From: Bacteroidota bacterium
GTDB lineage: Bacteria > Bacteroidota > Ignavibacteria > UBA10030 > UBA6906
NCBI GenBank assembly: GCA_019637975.1
Contig: JAHBUR010000004.1
Location: forward strand, 119,295 to 183,294
Reading direction: 5' to 3'
Length of the DNA: 64,000 nucleotides
The notes beneath the pieces are model-generated. The model made no database searches. It was not told where the DNA came from and saw only the letters and a list, made by a program, of their open reading frames with translations. Shown here in pieces: positions 49,084 to 58,322 of this stretch (its first letter is position 1; the number at the start of each line of letters is the position of its first letter). The translations under genes were made by a program, and so were the position numbers.

Positions 49084-51216
49084 TTAACCGGGCAACCCGA
49101 CAATGAATATCGCTCCGCCATTATCGTTGTTTTCGATTCTCATCTCACCCCCATGCGCTTTCACAATGTCATGAGTGATGGAAAGTCCCAAACCCGTTCC
49201 CTGAGTTCCTTTCTTCGTCGTGAAGAATGGGTGAAGGATCTTGTCCTTGATCGCATCGGGAATGCCCGGACCGTTGTCTTCGATTTCGACTGTTACCTGA
49301 TTCGCTTCGCGCCGTGTGCGGACCGAGAGCTTTGGCAAGTACGACTTGCCGCCTGCGTTCAACTTCTCGCGCATCGCGTCAAATGCGTTCTGGCAAAGAT
49401 TAAGCACAACCCGACTGAAATCCTCTGCTATCAGCGGCACCATACCGACTGTTGAATCGAGGTCGAGCGCAATGTCCACGTTGATGGGGTTCTTCCCTGC
49501 ACGCATGCCGTGGAACGCAAGGTTCACATACTCCTTCACCAACATGTTCAAATCTGTCGGCTCCCTCTTGCCGCTTCCGCCTCGCGAGTGTTGCAGCATG
49601 GATTTGACAATGCCGTCGGCCCGTGTTCCATGCTCGATGATCTTTGTGAGATTGGTTTTGATGTCGCCTAAGAGTTGAGGAATATCCCCGTTGCCTGTAA
49701 CCGGGGATTTCTTGACTTCCTCCATCACTTCATCAACCAACTCGACAGAGACAGACGAGAAGTTGTTGACGAAGTTCAACGGGTTCTTTATTTCGTGGGC
49801 AATGCCCGCCGTAAGCTGGCCGAGCGAGGCAAGCTTCTCCTGTTGCACAAGTTGCGCTTGCGTTGCTTTCAACTCCGTCAACGAACGATTCAGTTCTGCT
49901 GTTCGTTCTTCCACCTGCTGCTCAAGAATGATGTTCTGGTTTGCGAGCAGTTCCTTCTTCTCCTCTGTCATCCTTAGAACCTTGTTTGCCTCGTCCTGTG
50001 CTTCCCTGAGAATCTCCTTGAAGCGTACTGCAATGTACGTCAACAGCATTAGCGGCGCGCCGAGGATGATAACCGTAAACAGGGGCTTCTCGTACGCGAG
50101 ATAAAGATCGTACGAATACTTGTGGATGCTCGTAAACACGACGGCTCCAACCACAGGCAAGAGCATGGCGGCGACAAGTGCCCACCTCGACCATGTGAGA
50201 GTTTTTCTGAATGAAAAGATAAGGTATGCGAAGCTTGCAAGCATAGTGGAATTCACAGTGCCAAATGGCCACGAGATATCATACAAATGTGCAACAACAC
50301 TCGCCAGTGGCAGCAAAACGAGGATTGCTTTGGTAAGCAGGGAGACCTTCCGCTTGAGCGACCACTCAACGATAACCAGCGTGTACACCGTGAGAACCGG
50401 ACCCGCAATCCCGAAGAGTATATCCCGCAATTTCTCCGCCGGATATGAAAGCTCAACGAACGAATTGAAGTTATACACCAGCGAGTTGAACAACACAATC
50501 GAAGCAAGCACCGCAACAAGACGAAATAGTGTTTGGTCCGGATTCAGATAGACCAGGAGCCAGAACAAGATCATCAGGAGTAACGATACAGAAATCCAGA
50601 GAGTATTGTAGATGTATGTTCGCTTCAACTCGTGTGTCATGAAGAGATCGTAGTGCGGGCCTGTGAGAGCGATGAGCCTTGAGAGATTTTCCGGTTTCAG
50701 CCGGAGATGACGGTTCGTGAACATCGTCTCATAGTCAACAAAATGAATGGCGAGAGTGTATTCCCTACCGGAATCCAACCGCACAGGTGTCGCGTATTTG
50801 AGATGGGGATTGTACGCTTCATACGGCTTTCCCGTATTCCCAAACGAGGCAGCAAGTTCTCCATCCACGTACACATCAGTCGCAGCCCAGAGAGCCCTGC
50901 TAACTCCCACATTCAGGCCTGCAAGAGTAGAGTCCAACTTCACTCTCACACGAAACCATCCCTCAACACGGCCATCCGCATCTGCCATTGCCGGGGTAAG
51001 TTCCGTCGGTTTCAATCGTTGCCAACCAGCAAGATCGACATCATCGTTTGCCCAGGATGGATCGTGACCTGGCCTGAACAACCATCCCTCCATTGGAGCG
51101 AGAAGTATTTGCTGGCGGGCATCGAACATGCTGGCTGAAAGGACAAGCACTGTCTCCCCGCCGAACAGTTGTTGAACGCCCGCTATGAAAAGCAGAACCG
51201 AGACTATCGTCTTCAT
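49084..51216 (-). CDS. 7TM-type sensor histidine kinase
   Basis: A 710-residue kinase. A signal peptide is followed by a jelly-roll sensor (about 25-200, with 'GWFRVRVKLDSTLAGLNVGV'), seven membrane helices (about 205-400), a coiled coil, HisKA ('GIAHEIKNPLNFVNNFS') and HATPase_c ('NLCQNAFDAM', 'DNGPGIPDAI', 'GTGLGLSITHDIV'). This is the 7TMR-DISM layout, in which the periplasmic domain binds a ligand, often a carbohydrate. Its kinase core is nearly the same as that of the adjacent 1593-residue kinase. ATG at 51216 gives the better signal; 51237, directly after the upstream stop, is an alternative. Confidence 0.9.
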   Translation of the reverse strand: MKTIVSVLLFIAGVQQLFGGETVLVLSASMFDARQQILLAPMEGWLFRPGHDPSWANDDVDLAGWQRLKPTELTPAMADADGRVEGWFRVRVKLDSTLAGLNVGVSRALWAATDVYVDGELAASFGNTGKPYEAYNPHLKYATPVRLDSGREYTLAIHFVDYETMFTNRHLRLKPENLSRLIALTGPHYDLFMTHELKRTYIYNTLWISVSLLLMILFWLLVYLNPDQTLFRLVAVLASIVLFNSLVYNFNSFVELSYPAEKLRDILFGIAGPVLTVYTLVIVEWSLKRKVSLLTKAILVLLPLASVVAHLYDISWPFGTVNSTMLASFAYLIFSFRKTLTWSRWALVAAMLLPVVGAVVFTSIHKYSYDLYLAYEKPLFTVIILGAPLMLLTYIAVRFKEILREAQDEANKVLRMTEEKKELLANQNIILEQQVEERTAELNRSLTELKATQAQLVQQEKLASLGQLTAGIAHEIKNPLNFVNNFSSVSVELVDEVMEEVKKSPVTGNGDIPQLLGDIKTNLTKIIEHGTRADGIVKSMLQHSRGGSGKREPTDLNMLVKEYVNLAFHGMRAGKNPINVDIALDLDSTVGMVPLIAEDFSRVVLNLCQNAFDAMREKLNAGGKSYLPKLSVRTRREANQVTVEIEDNGPGIPDAIKDKILHPFFTTKKGTQGTGLGLSITHDIVKAHGGEMRIENNDNGGAIFIVGLPG

Positions 51217-51237
51217 ATGGTTAAGCAACACAAACAT

Positions 51238-54200
51238 CTATGCGCCACCGGAAGGGATGGCGATTCTGAAAATCGTGCCGTTCGATTCTGAACTTTCTAT
51301 TGTCATGATTCCGCCGTGCGCCTTCACAATATCATGCGTGATGGAAAGTCCCAAACCCGTACCCTGAGTTCCCTTTTTCGTCGTGAAGAATGGCTGAAGT
51401 ATCTTGTCCTTGATCGCATCGGGAATGCCCGGACCGTTGTCTTCGATTTCAAGCGTTACCTGATTGCCTTCGCGATGTGTACGCGCCGAGAGCTTTGGCA
51501 AGTACGACTTGCCTCCTGCGTTCGCCTTCTCGCGCATTGCGTCAAAAGCGTTCTGGCAAAGATTAAGCACAACCCGGCTGAAATCTTCGCCAATCAGCGA
51601 CACTGGGCCGACTGATGGATCGAGGTCGAGTACAATATCCACGTTAACAGGGTTCTTGCTTGCGCGCATGCCGTGAAACGCAAGGTTTACATACTCCTTC
51701 ACCAACGCATTCAGGTCAGTCGGTTCCTTCTTCCCGCTGCCACCTCTCGAATGTTGCAGCATGGACTTGACAATACCGTCAGCCCGCGTGCCATGCTCGA
51801 TGATTTTGGTGAGATTGGTTTTGATGTCCCTCAACAATTGAGGTACATCACCGTTGTCTGCACCCTGAGATTTCTTGATTTCCTCCATCACCTCATCAAC
51901 CAACTCGACAGAGACAGACGAGAAGTTGTTGACGAAGTTCAACGGGTTCTTGATTTCGTGGGCGATGCCTGCCGTGAGTTGGCCGAGTGAAGCAAGTTTC
52001 TCTTGCTGGAGAAGTTGTTCCTGTGTGGACCGCAGGTCAGTGAGTGCATCTTCCGCTCTCTTCTTTGCTTGTTGCAGTTGGATCAGATCAAGTTGCGCTT
52101 GTCGTGCCTGTGCTTCAGCGATCTTCAAGTCTTCGAAACGGCGATAGGCGAGATCAAACACACTTGCAAACCGTGCCAGGGTGGCAACGGCTTCTTCGGA
52201 TGGATTGGGAACAGGGCCTGGCAAACTGTACCCGATCTCGCCATGCGTAGTCCGTGCCATAATGAACGTAAGTCCACCGATGTGGCGGATGTCATCCAAC
52301 GTGGGCGCCTGGGGATCCACTTGTTGAAAGTCACCCAGTTTGATCATTTTGTCCACGTATGCCACAGCAGTATCCACATCCATTGGGAAAACCAGGGTGG
52401 GCTCGTCACTCTTTTCCCAAGTGGCTACCAGCTTGATGTCTCCATGGATATGACGTGGCAGTGTCATCACCATGCCGATGCGCGTACCATCTCCCGACGT
52501 CATGGCTTTTTCATATTTGTCGGGAAGCCAACGCATATGCCAGAAGTAGTGCGCTTCATGTCCCAACGAGACGAACTCGGAGCGCATCGTGACAACGATA
52601 TCGAGCAGGTCTGACGATTCTTTCATCGCAGTCACTTTTGCCCGGATCTTTTCCAGTGAGAGTTCGATCTGCGCTTCTCTTGCCTGCGCTTCGGCTTTTT
52701 GGAGGTCGAGGAAACGGGTATAGGATTGTTCGAGCACACCTGCGAAGCGCTTGAGAATTGCATTGTCGGCATCGGAGAACTTTCTGCCATGATGATTGGT
52801 GATCCCGATGGCAGTGTGGCGGCTTACCGATATCGACCTTGTTAACCCACCCTCCCTTGCAAGCAATTCCGCTTTGCGTTCTTCACTGTTTTGGTTCCAC
52901 GGATGGTGCCGGAACAAATGCTCAAGAAATTCATCCTTCTCCGCTTTTGAATGATACACTGTCAAAAAAGGTTGACGACGTACGATGGCATCACGCACCT
53001 GAGTGTAAATAGGCCTGTCCAGAAACGGTACGGTCGCTTTCTGCACATAGTCGGTAGCGCCGGCGGCGGCCCACAACGGAAGATTATTTGTTACTTCATC
53101 ATTGATCGCAACAAACACTCCACCATCAATATCAACACTCATCTGGAGTAGTTGTTGTGCCACCACATTGACGACCTCCTGCAATTCGTCCGTGTGGTGC
53201 ATAGCCAGGCTGCGTGCCCGCACTCTTTCCAGTGCCAATTGTATTTCTGCTTCTCTTGCCTGTGCTTCTGCCTTCTGCAGATCAAGGAAACGTGTATAGG
53301 TTCGTTCAAACTCGATGGCAAACCGATGCAGGATGTCTTTCTCCTGCTGGAGCAGAGGTCTCCTGATATCAATACCAAAACACCCGTATTTCATGAATGC
53401 CTCTGTGTAATAGATGCCATCGGGGAAAAATCCGGGCTTCAATCTGTCGGCTCCCGCCAGCAATTCTTCCCAGGAGGCAAAGAATGTGGGAATGTTTTCA
53501 GGGGCAACAAAATGTTCATGTACAGAAACCCCGCTTCTCCAATCCGTAAAACATGCAGCAGTATAAGGTTCCGTCATGTCCAACGGATAGGAGATGGCCC
53601 TTGCGTGAAAGTCTTTGTTGCCGTCCTTTTCTTCCATCCAGGTTGTCCAGAACAAATGATCGCCGTTCTCTTCATTGGGGAGCCATACAAAAGAGAATTC
53701 AGAATCAACGCCCAGAAGCAATAGCTGCTCGTGAAAGACTTTGGCAATATCAAGCAGTTCCCCGGAATGTTGCATCATCATGCTCCGGGTACGCGTGCGC
53801 TCAAGAGCAGCTTCAATCTGCGCTTCCCTTGCCTGCGCCTCTGCTTTTTGAAGGTCGAGGAAGCGGGTGTATGTTTGCTGGAATACTTTCCCAAAGCGCA
53901 TGAGTGTGGCATTCTCGTCCTCTGAATAAGGAACGCCGGCAAAGTTCTCTATATACAGAGCCACATTTTCCAACAGAACAGTAGAGATCGTAAAAGCAGG
54001 TGCGTCAAAAATGGCCTTCTTTGATTCCTCCGGGAACCCGGGTAAACGTTGAAAGAGATCATGGTAAAATCTGTTCTTCTCTTCAAAGGAGAGAGTGACG
54101 GCAAAGAAATCCAGCCCTCTTCTCTTTGCCTCATTGAAACGGTTGTAATAGATGCAATCGAAGTAGGGGATAGTTACTTGAGAGGGAGTTCCAAACCGGT

Positions 54201-56019
54201 CGGCGATCCAGCTCTTGTAGTCATCCCTTGACTTGTAATCCATAATAAACCCTGTATGTTCAGTATGGATTTTCAGTTGAACGAGTTGATCATAAACGAT
54301 CTGGATGACATCCTTCAGCTCTTCGCTTTTTTGCATCCCCATTGACCTGCTTCTCACTCTTTCCAGAGCGGCTTCGATCTGTGCTTCTCGCGCCTGTGCT
54401 TCTGCCTTTCTCAAGTCAAGGTAGCGGCGATACGCCAGGTCGAACACGGCCGCGGCACGTCGTTGCAGCGACTTGGCTTCCTCCGAAGGCGGTTGATGGG
54501 AAACCATCAGCAGCGTCCCGCCGGAGAAGAAGGTAAGAAAATGCCACACTCGGTTAGAAACTCGTTGGCCGACGTACGGAGCAAGTTCAGGTTCGGCCCG
54601 GACAAGCGCCCTTTGCATCTCCATGGCTTTCGCGGCATCTGCCTCTATGATGTATTCTTTGTGCCCGGAACGGTACGCTTGCACCATTTCTCTGGTCAGC
54701 GCGCTGTCTTGCCACAGAAAGGACATCTTTCCCGTAACAATCTTCCCGGATGACAATGCAGGAGGCCGGAAGGCATACCAGGAAAGCAGACAATCTGAAT
54801 TTTCTTCCAGCAGGCTTATCACAGAAGTCTCGAGCTCCGGCTGGCCGAGCAGGCCCATTTGTTCACGCAGAATGTGCACAACATTCTCAATCTCGCCGGA
54901 TGCATGCATCGCCATCGCGCTTGCGCGGATACGCTCCAGAGCGGCTTCGATCTGGGCTTCACGCGCCTGGGATTCCGCCTTTTCAATATCCATGTATCGC
55001 CGGTACGCAAGCTCAAACACGTTGCGGAAGCGTTTGAACAAGTCCAGGTCTTCGTTCGTGAGGGGTGAGTAGCTTGAAACGCCCATCGCCACCGGGCCGA
55101 GAGAGTACCAGTAGTAATTCAGCGATGATGCAGTATTGAGGTACTTATCAATAAACACATTCGTCGTCTTTTGATACGCAATCCACTCCTTGACCTTCTT
55201 GCCCTTGATATGCGTCGTGAAGAATTCGCCATCGCCTTTCAGCATCTTCATGGCAAAAGCTCTGTGAGTCTTGTTGTTCGTGTATGTTGTCTCAGTGATG
55301 AATGTCTTCTTGTGCTTTGCGTAGTACTCATAGTTCATGTATGTGCCGCGGTGCGGGTAGAAGATGGCCGTCTGCACATTGCGGATGGCTTTCACGTTCA
55401 GCAGGGCCAACTCATTCGAGATGGTTCGGCATATCTCCAGCATATCAGCCGGTTGCTTCATGCCCATCGCCACGGCGCGCACGCGTTCCAGCGAGGTTTC
55501 AATTTCCAGCTCGCGGTTCTTCTGCTCCAGCTCAAGGGTGCGGCGTTGTACCGCTTCACGCAAATCCAGGTTCTCTTTCTTGATTTTCTCCGCTGCAATC
55601 TGTTCGCCTTCCTCTGCCCTCGAATCCGGCAAAGACCCGTGCTGGTGGACGAGTTTCCAACCCGACGGTGTCTCCTGAAACACTGCGCTAATCCGGACGC
55701 GGCCGTAGAACGTCCATTTCTTCTCAATCAGCACATACAGGTTGCTCTGCTCTCGAATCAGGATGCAATCACCCGCCGGTTGCAGCTTGATGTCCCGGTT
55801 GCGGAATTGCGCCTTGCCCGTCATCTGATCGGAGGTTGCTTTGTAGAACCTGACTGTCTCCTTCTTGCTGTTGAACACTTCGCTGATCGCCGAACCAAAC
55901 ACGCTAACCCTCTCATCCAGCATGGATGCAAAGGTTTTTATGTCTCCGTCGAGATATGCATCCCAATAGGCATGATAGATCTTGAGAATTCCGGCCTCGA
56001 GTTTCTTTGTCAGCTTCAT
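51238..56019 (-). CDS. Giant histidine kinase with six tandem sensor units
   Basis: A 1593-residue soluble kinase. Residues 1-130 are a SnoaL-like (NTF2-fold) domain. Six units of about 190 residues follow, each opened by a coiled-coil linker of the type 'KAEAQAREAQIEAALERVR' (starting near 165, 345, 537, 722, 912 and 1104) and followed by a GAF-like fold. A last linker (1294-1330) leads into HisKA with the phospho-His near 1354 ('GIAHEIKNPLNF') and HATPase_c to the end. The linkers are nearly identical, the sensor parts are not. No membrane helix. Overlaps the upstream kinase gene by 4 bases and abuts the 7TM kinase gene downstream. Confidence 0.9.
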   Translation of the reverse strand: MKLTKKLEAGILKIYHAYWDAYLDGDIKTFASMLDERVSVFGSAISEVFNSKKETVRFYKATSDQMTGKAQFRNRDIKLQPAGDCILIREQSNLYVLIEKKWTFYGRVRISAVFQETPSGWKLVHQHGSLPDSRAEEGEQIAAEKIKKENLDLREAVQRRTLELEQKNRELEIETSLERVRAVAMGMKQPADMLEICRTISNELALLNVKAIRNVQTAIFYPHRGTYMNYEYYAKHKKTFITETTYTNNKTHRAFAMKMLKGDGEFFTTHIKGKKVKEWIAYQKTTNVFIDKYLNTASSLNYYWYSLGPVAMGVSSYSPLTNEDLDLFKRFRNVFELAYRRYMDIEKAESQAREAQIEAALERIRASAMAMHASGEIENVVHILREQMGLLGQPELETSVISLLEENSDCLLSWYAFRPPALSSGKIVTGKMSFLWQDSALTREMVQAYRSGHKEYIIEADAAKAMEMQRALVRAEPELAPYVGQRVSNRVWHFLTFFSGGTLLMVSHQPPSEEAKSLQRRAAAVFDLAYRRYLDLRKAEAQAREAQIEAALERVRSRSMGMQKSEELKDVIQIVYDQLVQLKIHTEHTGFIMDYKSRDDYKSWIADRFGTPSQVTIPYFDCIYYNRFNEAKRRGLDFFAVTLSFEEKNRFYHDLFQRLPGFPEESKKAIFDAPAFTISTVLLENVALYIENFAGVPYSEDENATLMRFGKVFQQTYTRFLDLQKAEAQAREAQIEAALERTRTRSMMMQHSGELLDIAKVFHEQLLLLGVDSEFSFVWLPNEENGDHLFWTTWMEEKDGNKDFHARAISYPLDMTEPYTAACFTDWRSGVSVHEHFVAPENIPTFFASWEELLAGADRLKPGFFPDGIYYTEAFMKYGCFGIDIRRPLLQQEKDILHRFAIEFERTYTRFLDLQKAEAQAREAEIQLALERVRARSLAMHHTDELQEVVNVVAQQLLQMSVDIDGGVFVAINDEVTNNLPLWAAAGATDYVQKATVPFLDRPIYTQVRDAIVRRQPFLTVYHSKAEKDEFLEHLFRHHPWNQNSEERKAELLAREGGLTRSISVSRHTAIGITNHHGRKFSDADNAILKRFAGVLEQSYTRFLDLQKAEAQAREAQIELSLEKIRAKVTAMKESSDLLDIVVTMRSEFVSLGHEAHYFWHMRWLPDKYEKAMTSGDGTRIGMVMTLPRHIHGDIKLVATWEKSDEPTLVFPMDVDTAVAYVDKMIKLGDFQQVDPQAPTLDDIRHIGGLTFIMARTTHGEIGYSLPGPVPNPSEEAVATLARFASVFDLAYRRFEDLKIAEAQARQAQLDLIQLQQAKKRAEDALTDLRSTQEQLLQQEKLASLGQLTAGIAHEIKNPLNFVNNFSSVSVELVDEVMEEIKKSQGADNGDVPQLLRDIKTNLTKIIEHGTRADGIVKSMLQHSRGGSGKKEPTDLNALVKEYVNLAFHGMRASKNPVNVDIVLDLDPSVGPVSLIGEDFSRVVLNLCQNAFDAMREKANAGGKSYLPKLSARTHREGNQVTLEIEDNGPGIPDAIKDKILQPFFTTKKGTQGTGLGLSITHDIVKAHGGIMTIESSESNGTIFRIAIPSGGA

Positions 56020-57068
56020 GGTCGTGAATGGTTGATGGGTATGCTGAAGGTGAATGATGTTCCTTCACCTTCTTTCGTCTCCACTTTCAGTTCCCCGCCG
56101 TGACCTTTGGTGATGATGTCGTAACTCAGGCTCAATCCAAGTCCGGTCCCATCGCCTGTCGGTTTGGTGGTGAAGAACGGCTGAAAGATTTTCTCTTTGA
56201 CAGCATCAGGAATACCATTGCCGTTATCCATCACACTGACGAAAACCTTGTCGGCAGACCTTTTCGTTGCAACGGTCACGGTCGGTTTGTATCCGTCGAG
56301 ACCTTGCTTCTGCTTTTCGCTGACAGCATAGAATGCGTTGTTGATAAGATTGAGAATCACTCTGCCGATATCCTGCGCGACGACATTCACAGAACCAATA
56401 TCGGCATCGAAATCGGTCGCAAAATCGGCATTGAACGATCTGTCCTTTGCCCGCAAGCCATGATATGCCAATCTCACAAACTCATCGCACAGCTCGTTGA
56501 TGTCGGTCGGCTCTTTCTTGCCGGCGCTTGTGCGTGAGTGCTGCAACATGCTCTTCACGATGGCGTCGGCACGTTTACCGTGATGCAGAATCTTCTCAAG
56601 GTTCTTTTTGATATCTTCGGCAAGGGCTTGTGCATCCTCCACGTTTCCTTTTTGGAGCTCTTCCTTCATCTCGTCGAGCAACTCGGTAGACACGTCCGAG
56701 AAGTTGTTCACGAAGTTCAACGGATTCTGGATTTCGTGGGCGATGCCCGCGGTCAGCTCACCGAGCGAGGCCATCTTTTCGGATTGAATCAATTGGGCCT
56801 GAGTTGCTTTCAGTTCTTCCAATGATTGTTGCAACGCCGCTCTCGATTCCTCAACCGCCTTCCGCTTCAGTTCCAGTTCCTGAATCGTCTCTTCAAGCAG
56901 GATCGCAGTGGTGCGCTTCACCTTCTCCGTCCGGTCCAACTTGAACTCGGCAATGGCGATGGCTTTGTCAACTTCCTTCACCCAATTGGAAACAGATTGC
57001 TTCTGTTCAGGCGTCAGTGTGCCGGATTGCTCGACGAGGTTGAGTATGTTTTGTAGTGATTGATGCAT
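56016..57068 (-). CDS. Soluble histidine kinase with coiled-coil input
   Basis: A 350-residue kinase with only a helical N-terminal part (about 1-95, rich in Lys and Glu), then HisKA ('SLGELTAGIAHEIQNPLNF' near 110) and HATPase_c ('NLINNAFYAV', 'DNGNGIPDAV', 'GDGTGLGLSLS'). It lacks any sensor domain of its own, so it must take its signal from a partner; the FIST proteins encoded just upstream are likely candidates. Its stop overlaps the start of the giant kinase (ATGA). The core is related to, but clearly more distant than, those of the two downstream kinases. Confidence 0.9.
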   Translation of the reverse strand: MHQSLQNILNLVEQSGTLTPEQKQSVSNWVKEVDKAIAIAEFKLDRTEKVKRTTAILLEETIQELELKRKAVEESRAALQQSLEELKATQAQLIQSEKMASLGELTAGIAHEIQNPLNFVNNFSDVSTELLDEMKEELQKGNVEDAQALAEDIKKNLEKILHHGKRADAIVKSMLQHSRTSAGKKEPTDINELCDEFVRLAYHGLRAKDRSFNADFATDFDADIGSVNVVAQDIGRVILNLINNAFYAVSEKQKQGLDGYKPTVTVATKRSADKVFVSVMDNGNGIPDAVKEKIFQPFFTTKPTGDGTGLGLSLSYDIITKGHGGELKVETKEGEGTSFTFSIPINHSRP

Positions 57069-57102
57069 CTCTCATGATTTCAGTTCTGCATTCTGGCCCT
57101 AC

Positions 57103-57147
57103 CTCAACCCCCGGCCCCTTCTCCTGAGAGGAGAAGGGGAGGATTGA
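57103..57147. repeat. Palindromic intergenic repeat
   Basis: CCCCTTCTCC and GGAGAAGGGG (57115-57124, 57130-57139) form a perfect 10-base stem with a 5-base loop. Outer CTCAA and TTGAG arms at 57103-57107 and 57143-57147 extend it. It lies between the first FIST gene's end and the kinase start. Palindromes of this sequence type occur dispersed in many genomes as REP- or MITE-like elements. There is no T-run. Confidence 0.5.
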
Positions 57148-57180
57148 GCCTTGGATATCAAGCCATTTAGGCTAGTGACA

Positions 57181-58320
57181 CTATTTTTCTTTCAGTGCTA
57201 CCCAGCTTACTGTTGTTCCTTGAAATTCACAGCGGCCTTCATCCAATTTTCCAAACTCACCCAATGAGAAGTAGCCTATCATTGGTTTGCCCCATGTTGA
57301 TGCCAGCCCTTCTATTTCGTTGGAGATCAATGGACCAAAAGTCCCTAATCTTCCTATGCATGAAAAAACCATCAATACATCGATATCCGGCATCTCCTTT
57401 TCTTTAATGATCCTGGTGTTTTCAACCACTTTGTCAATCACATCAAAATCCGGTGGCAGGGAAAACCGGAAATGATCTCCTTCTTGTATTTCACCTCCCA
57501 TCATGACTGATTGATCGGCAGGATTAAACAATAGCGCTGGCTTCATGATAGCATTTCCTGATGCTCTCTCAAATTGTAGAGGATAGCCCAGGTCTGAAGG
57601 AAGCAGGCCTCTTCCTTCTGTCGCAGAAATCACTATGCCATTTCCTAAAAATCTTTGAATGACATGCATCGCCGGTTCATGGTCAATAGTGAAAACCCAA
57701 GGGCCTTCACTTCTTGTAATTGTTTTGCTTGTCCCTACCGGTTTCCATCCTGAAACAGCCATTCCGCTTATCGAAACTTTGTCCCGGTCAAGGATGAGTG
57801 CAAGTAAACCTCCAGTACTTGATGCATCATTGGTGAAAAGGATTCCTGAAAAATCAGCCGGATTACCGGTAACACCGCCTGCAACCATGATTTCATGGCC
57901 TGCTGCATCGGTCAATCCTCGGATCAGGTCATCTCCGGAAACTTTGAAATCCACCGGTGAAATGATGAAGCAGGGATTCGCAAAAGCGTTCTTTCCGGAT
58001 ATGCCTGTTTTATACCCGGCTTCGTAGGCAGATGAACCCTCGTAATCGTTCAATACAATCTTGAAATGTTCCGGTTTAATATCCATGAGCATCACAACGA
58101 TATCACCGGCTGTAATTCCCTGTTCGGTGAATTTTTGTGGTGCAGTGACCCCGAAAATCGCAATGCCTTGTTTCCCAAAAATTGAACGGAGTTGTTCCGC
58201 ATCTTCCATGTTGCTTACAATGACGATGGCAAGGGTTGGTTTGAAACCGTCTGCCATGCATTCCTTCAAGGGAGACTGTATCTCTAACGGCGTTCTTCCT
58301 TTGATAGATTTTGCTTTCAT
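57181..58320 (-). CDS. FIST-domain sensory protein 1
   Basis: A 379-residue cytoplasmic protein with FIST_N (about 40-230) and FIST_C (about 240-365) domains, proposed ligand sensors for signal transduction. It starts MKAKSIKGRTPLEIQSPL, like the three paralogues upstream. Family marks: 'TLAIVIVSNMEDAEQLRSIF', 'AGGVTGNPADF', 'ISGMAVSGWKPVGTSKTITR' and the closing 'MIGYFSLGEFGKLDEGRCEF'. It is the most divergent of the four at the N-terminal third. It lies just before the sensor-less kinase gene, to which it may deliver a signal. Ligand unknown. Confidence 0.87.
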   Translation of the reverse strand: MKAKSIKGRTPLEIQSPLKECMADGFKPTLAIVIVSNMEDAEQLRSIFGKQGIAIFGVTAPQKFTEQGITAGDIVVMLMDIKPEHFKIVLNDYEGSSAYEAGYKTGISGKNAFANPCFIISPVDFKVSGDDLIRGLTDAAGHEIMVAGGVTGNPADFSGILFTNDASSTGGLLALILDRDKVSISGMAVSGWKPVGTSKTITRSEGPWVFTIDHEPAMHVIQRFLGNGIVISATEGRGLLPSDLGYPLQFERASGNAIMKPALLFNPADQSVMMGGEIQEGDHFRFSLPPDFDVIDKVVENTRIIKEKEMPDIDVLMVFSCIGRLGTFGPLISNEIEGLASTWGKPMIGYFSLGEFGKLDEGRCEFQGTTVSWVALKEK

Positions 58321-58322
58321 GA

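Noticed and set aside
51238..56019. CRISPR or DNA tandem repeat from the recurring linkers
   Set aside because: The repeats are protein-level units of about 570 bases with divergent sensor parts, not short direct repeats with spacers.
55171..56103. Plus-strand reading of 310 codons
   Set aside because: Antisense to the giant kinase linker region; long only because the coiled-coil codons lack stops on the other strand.
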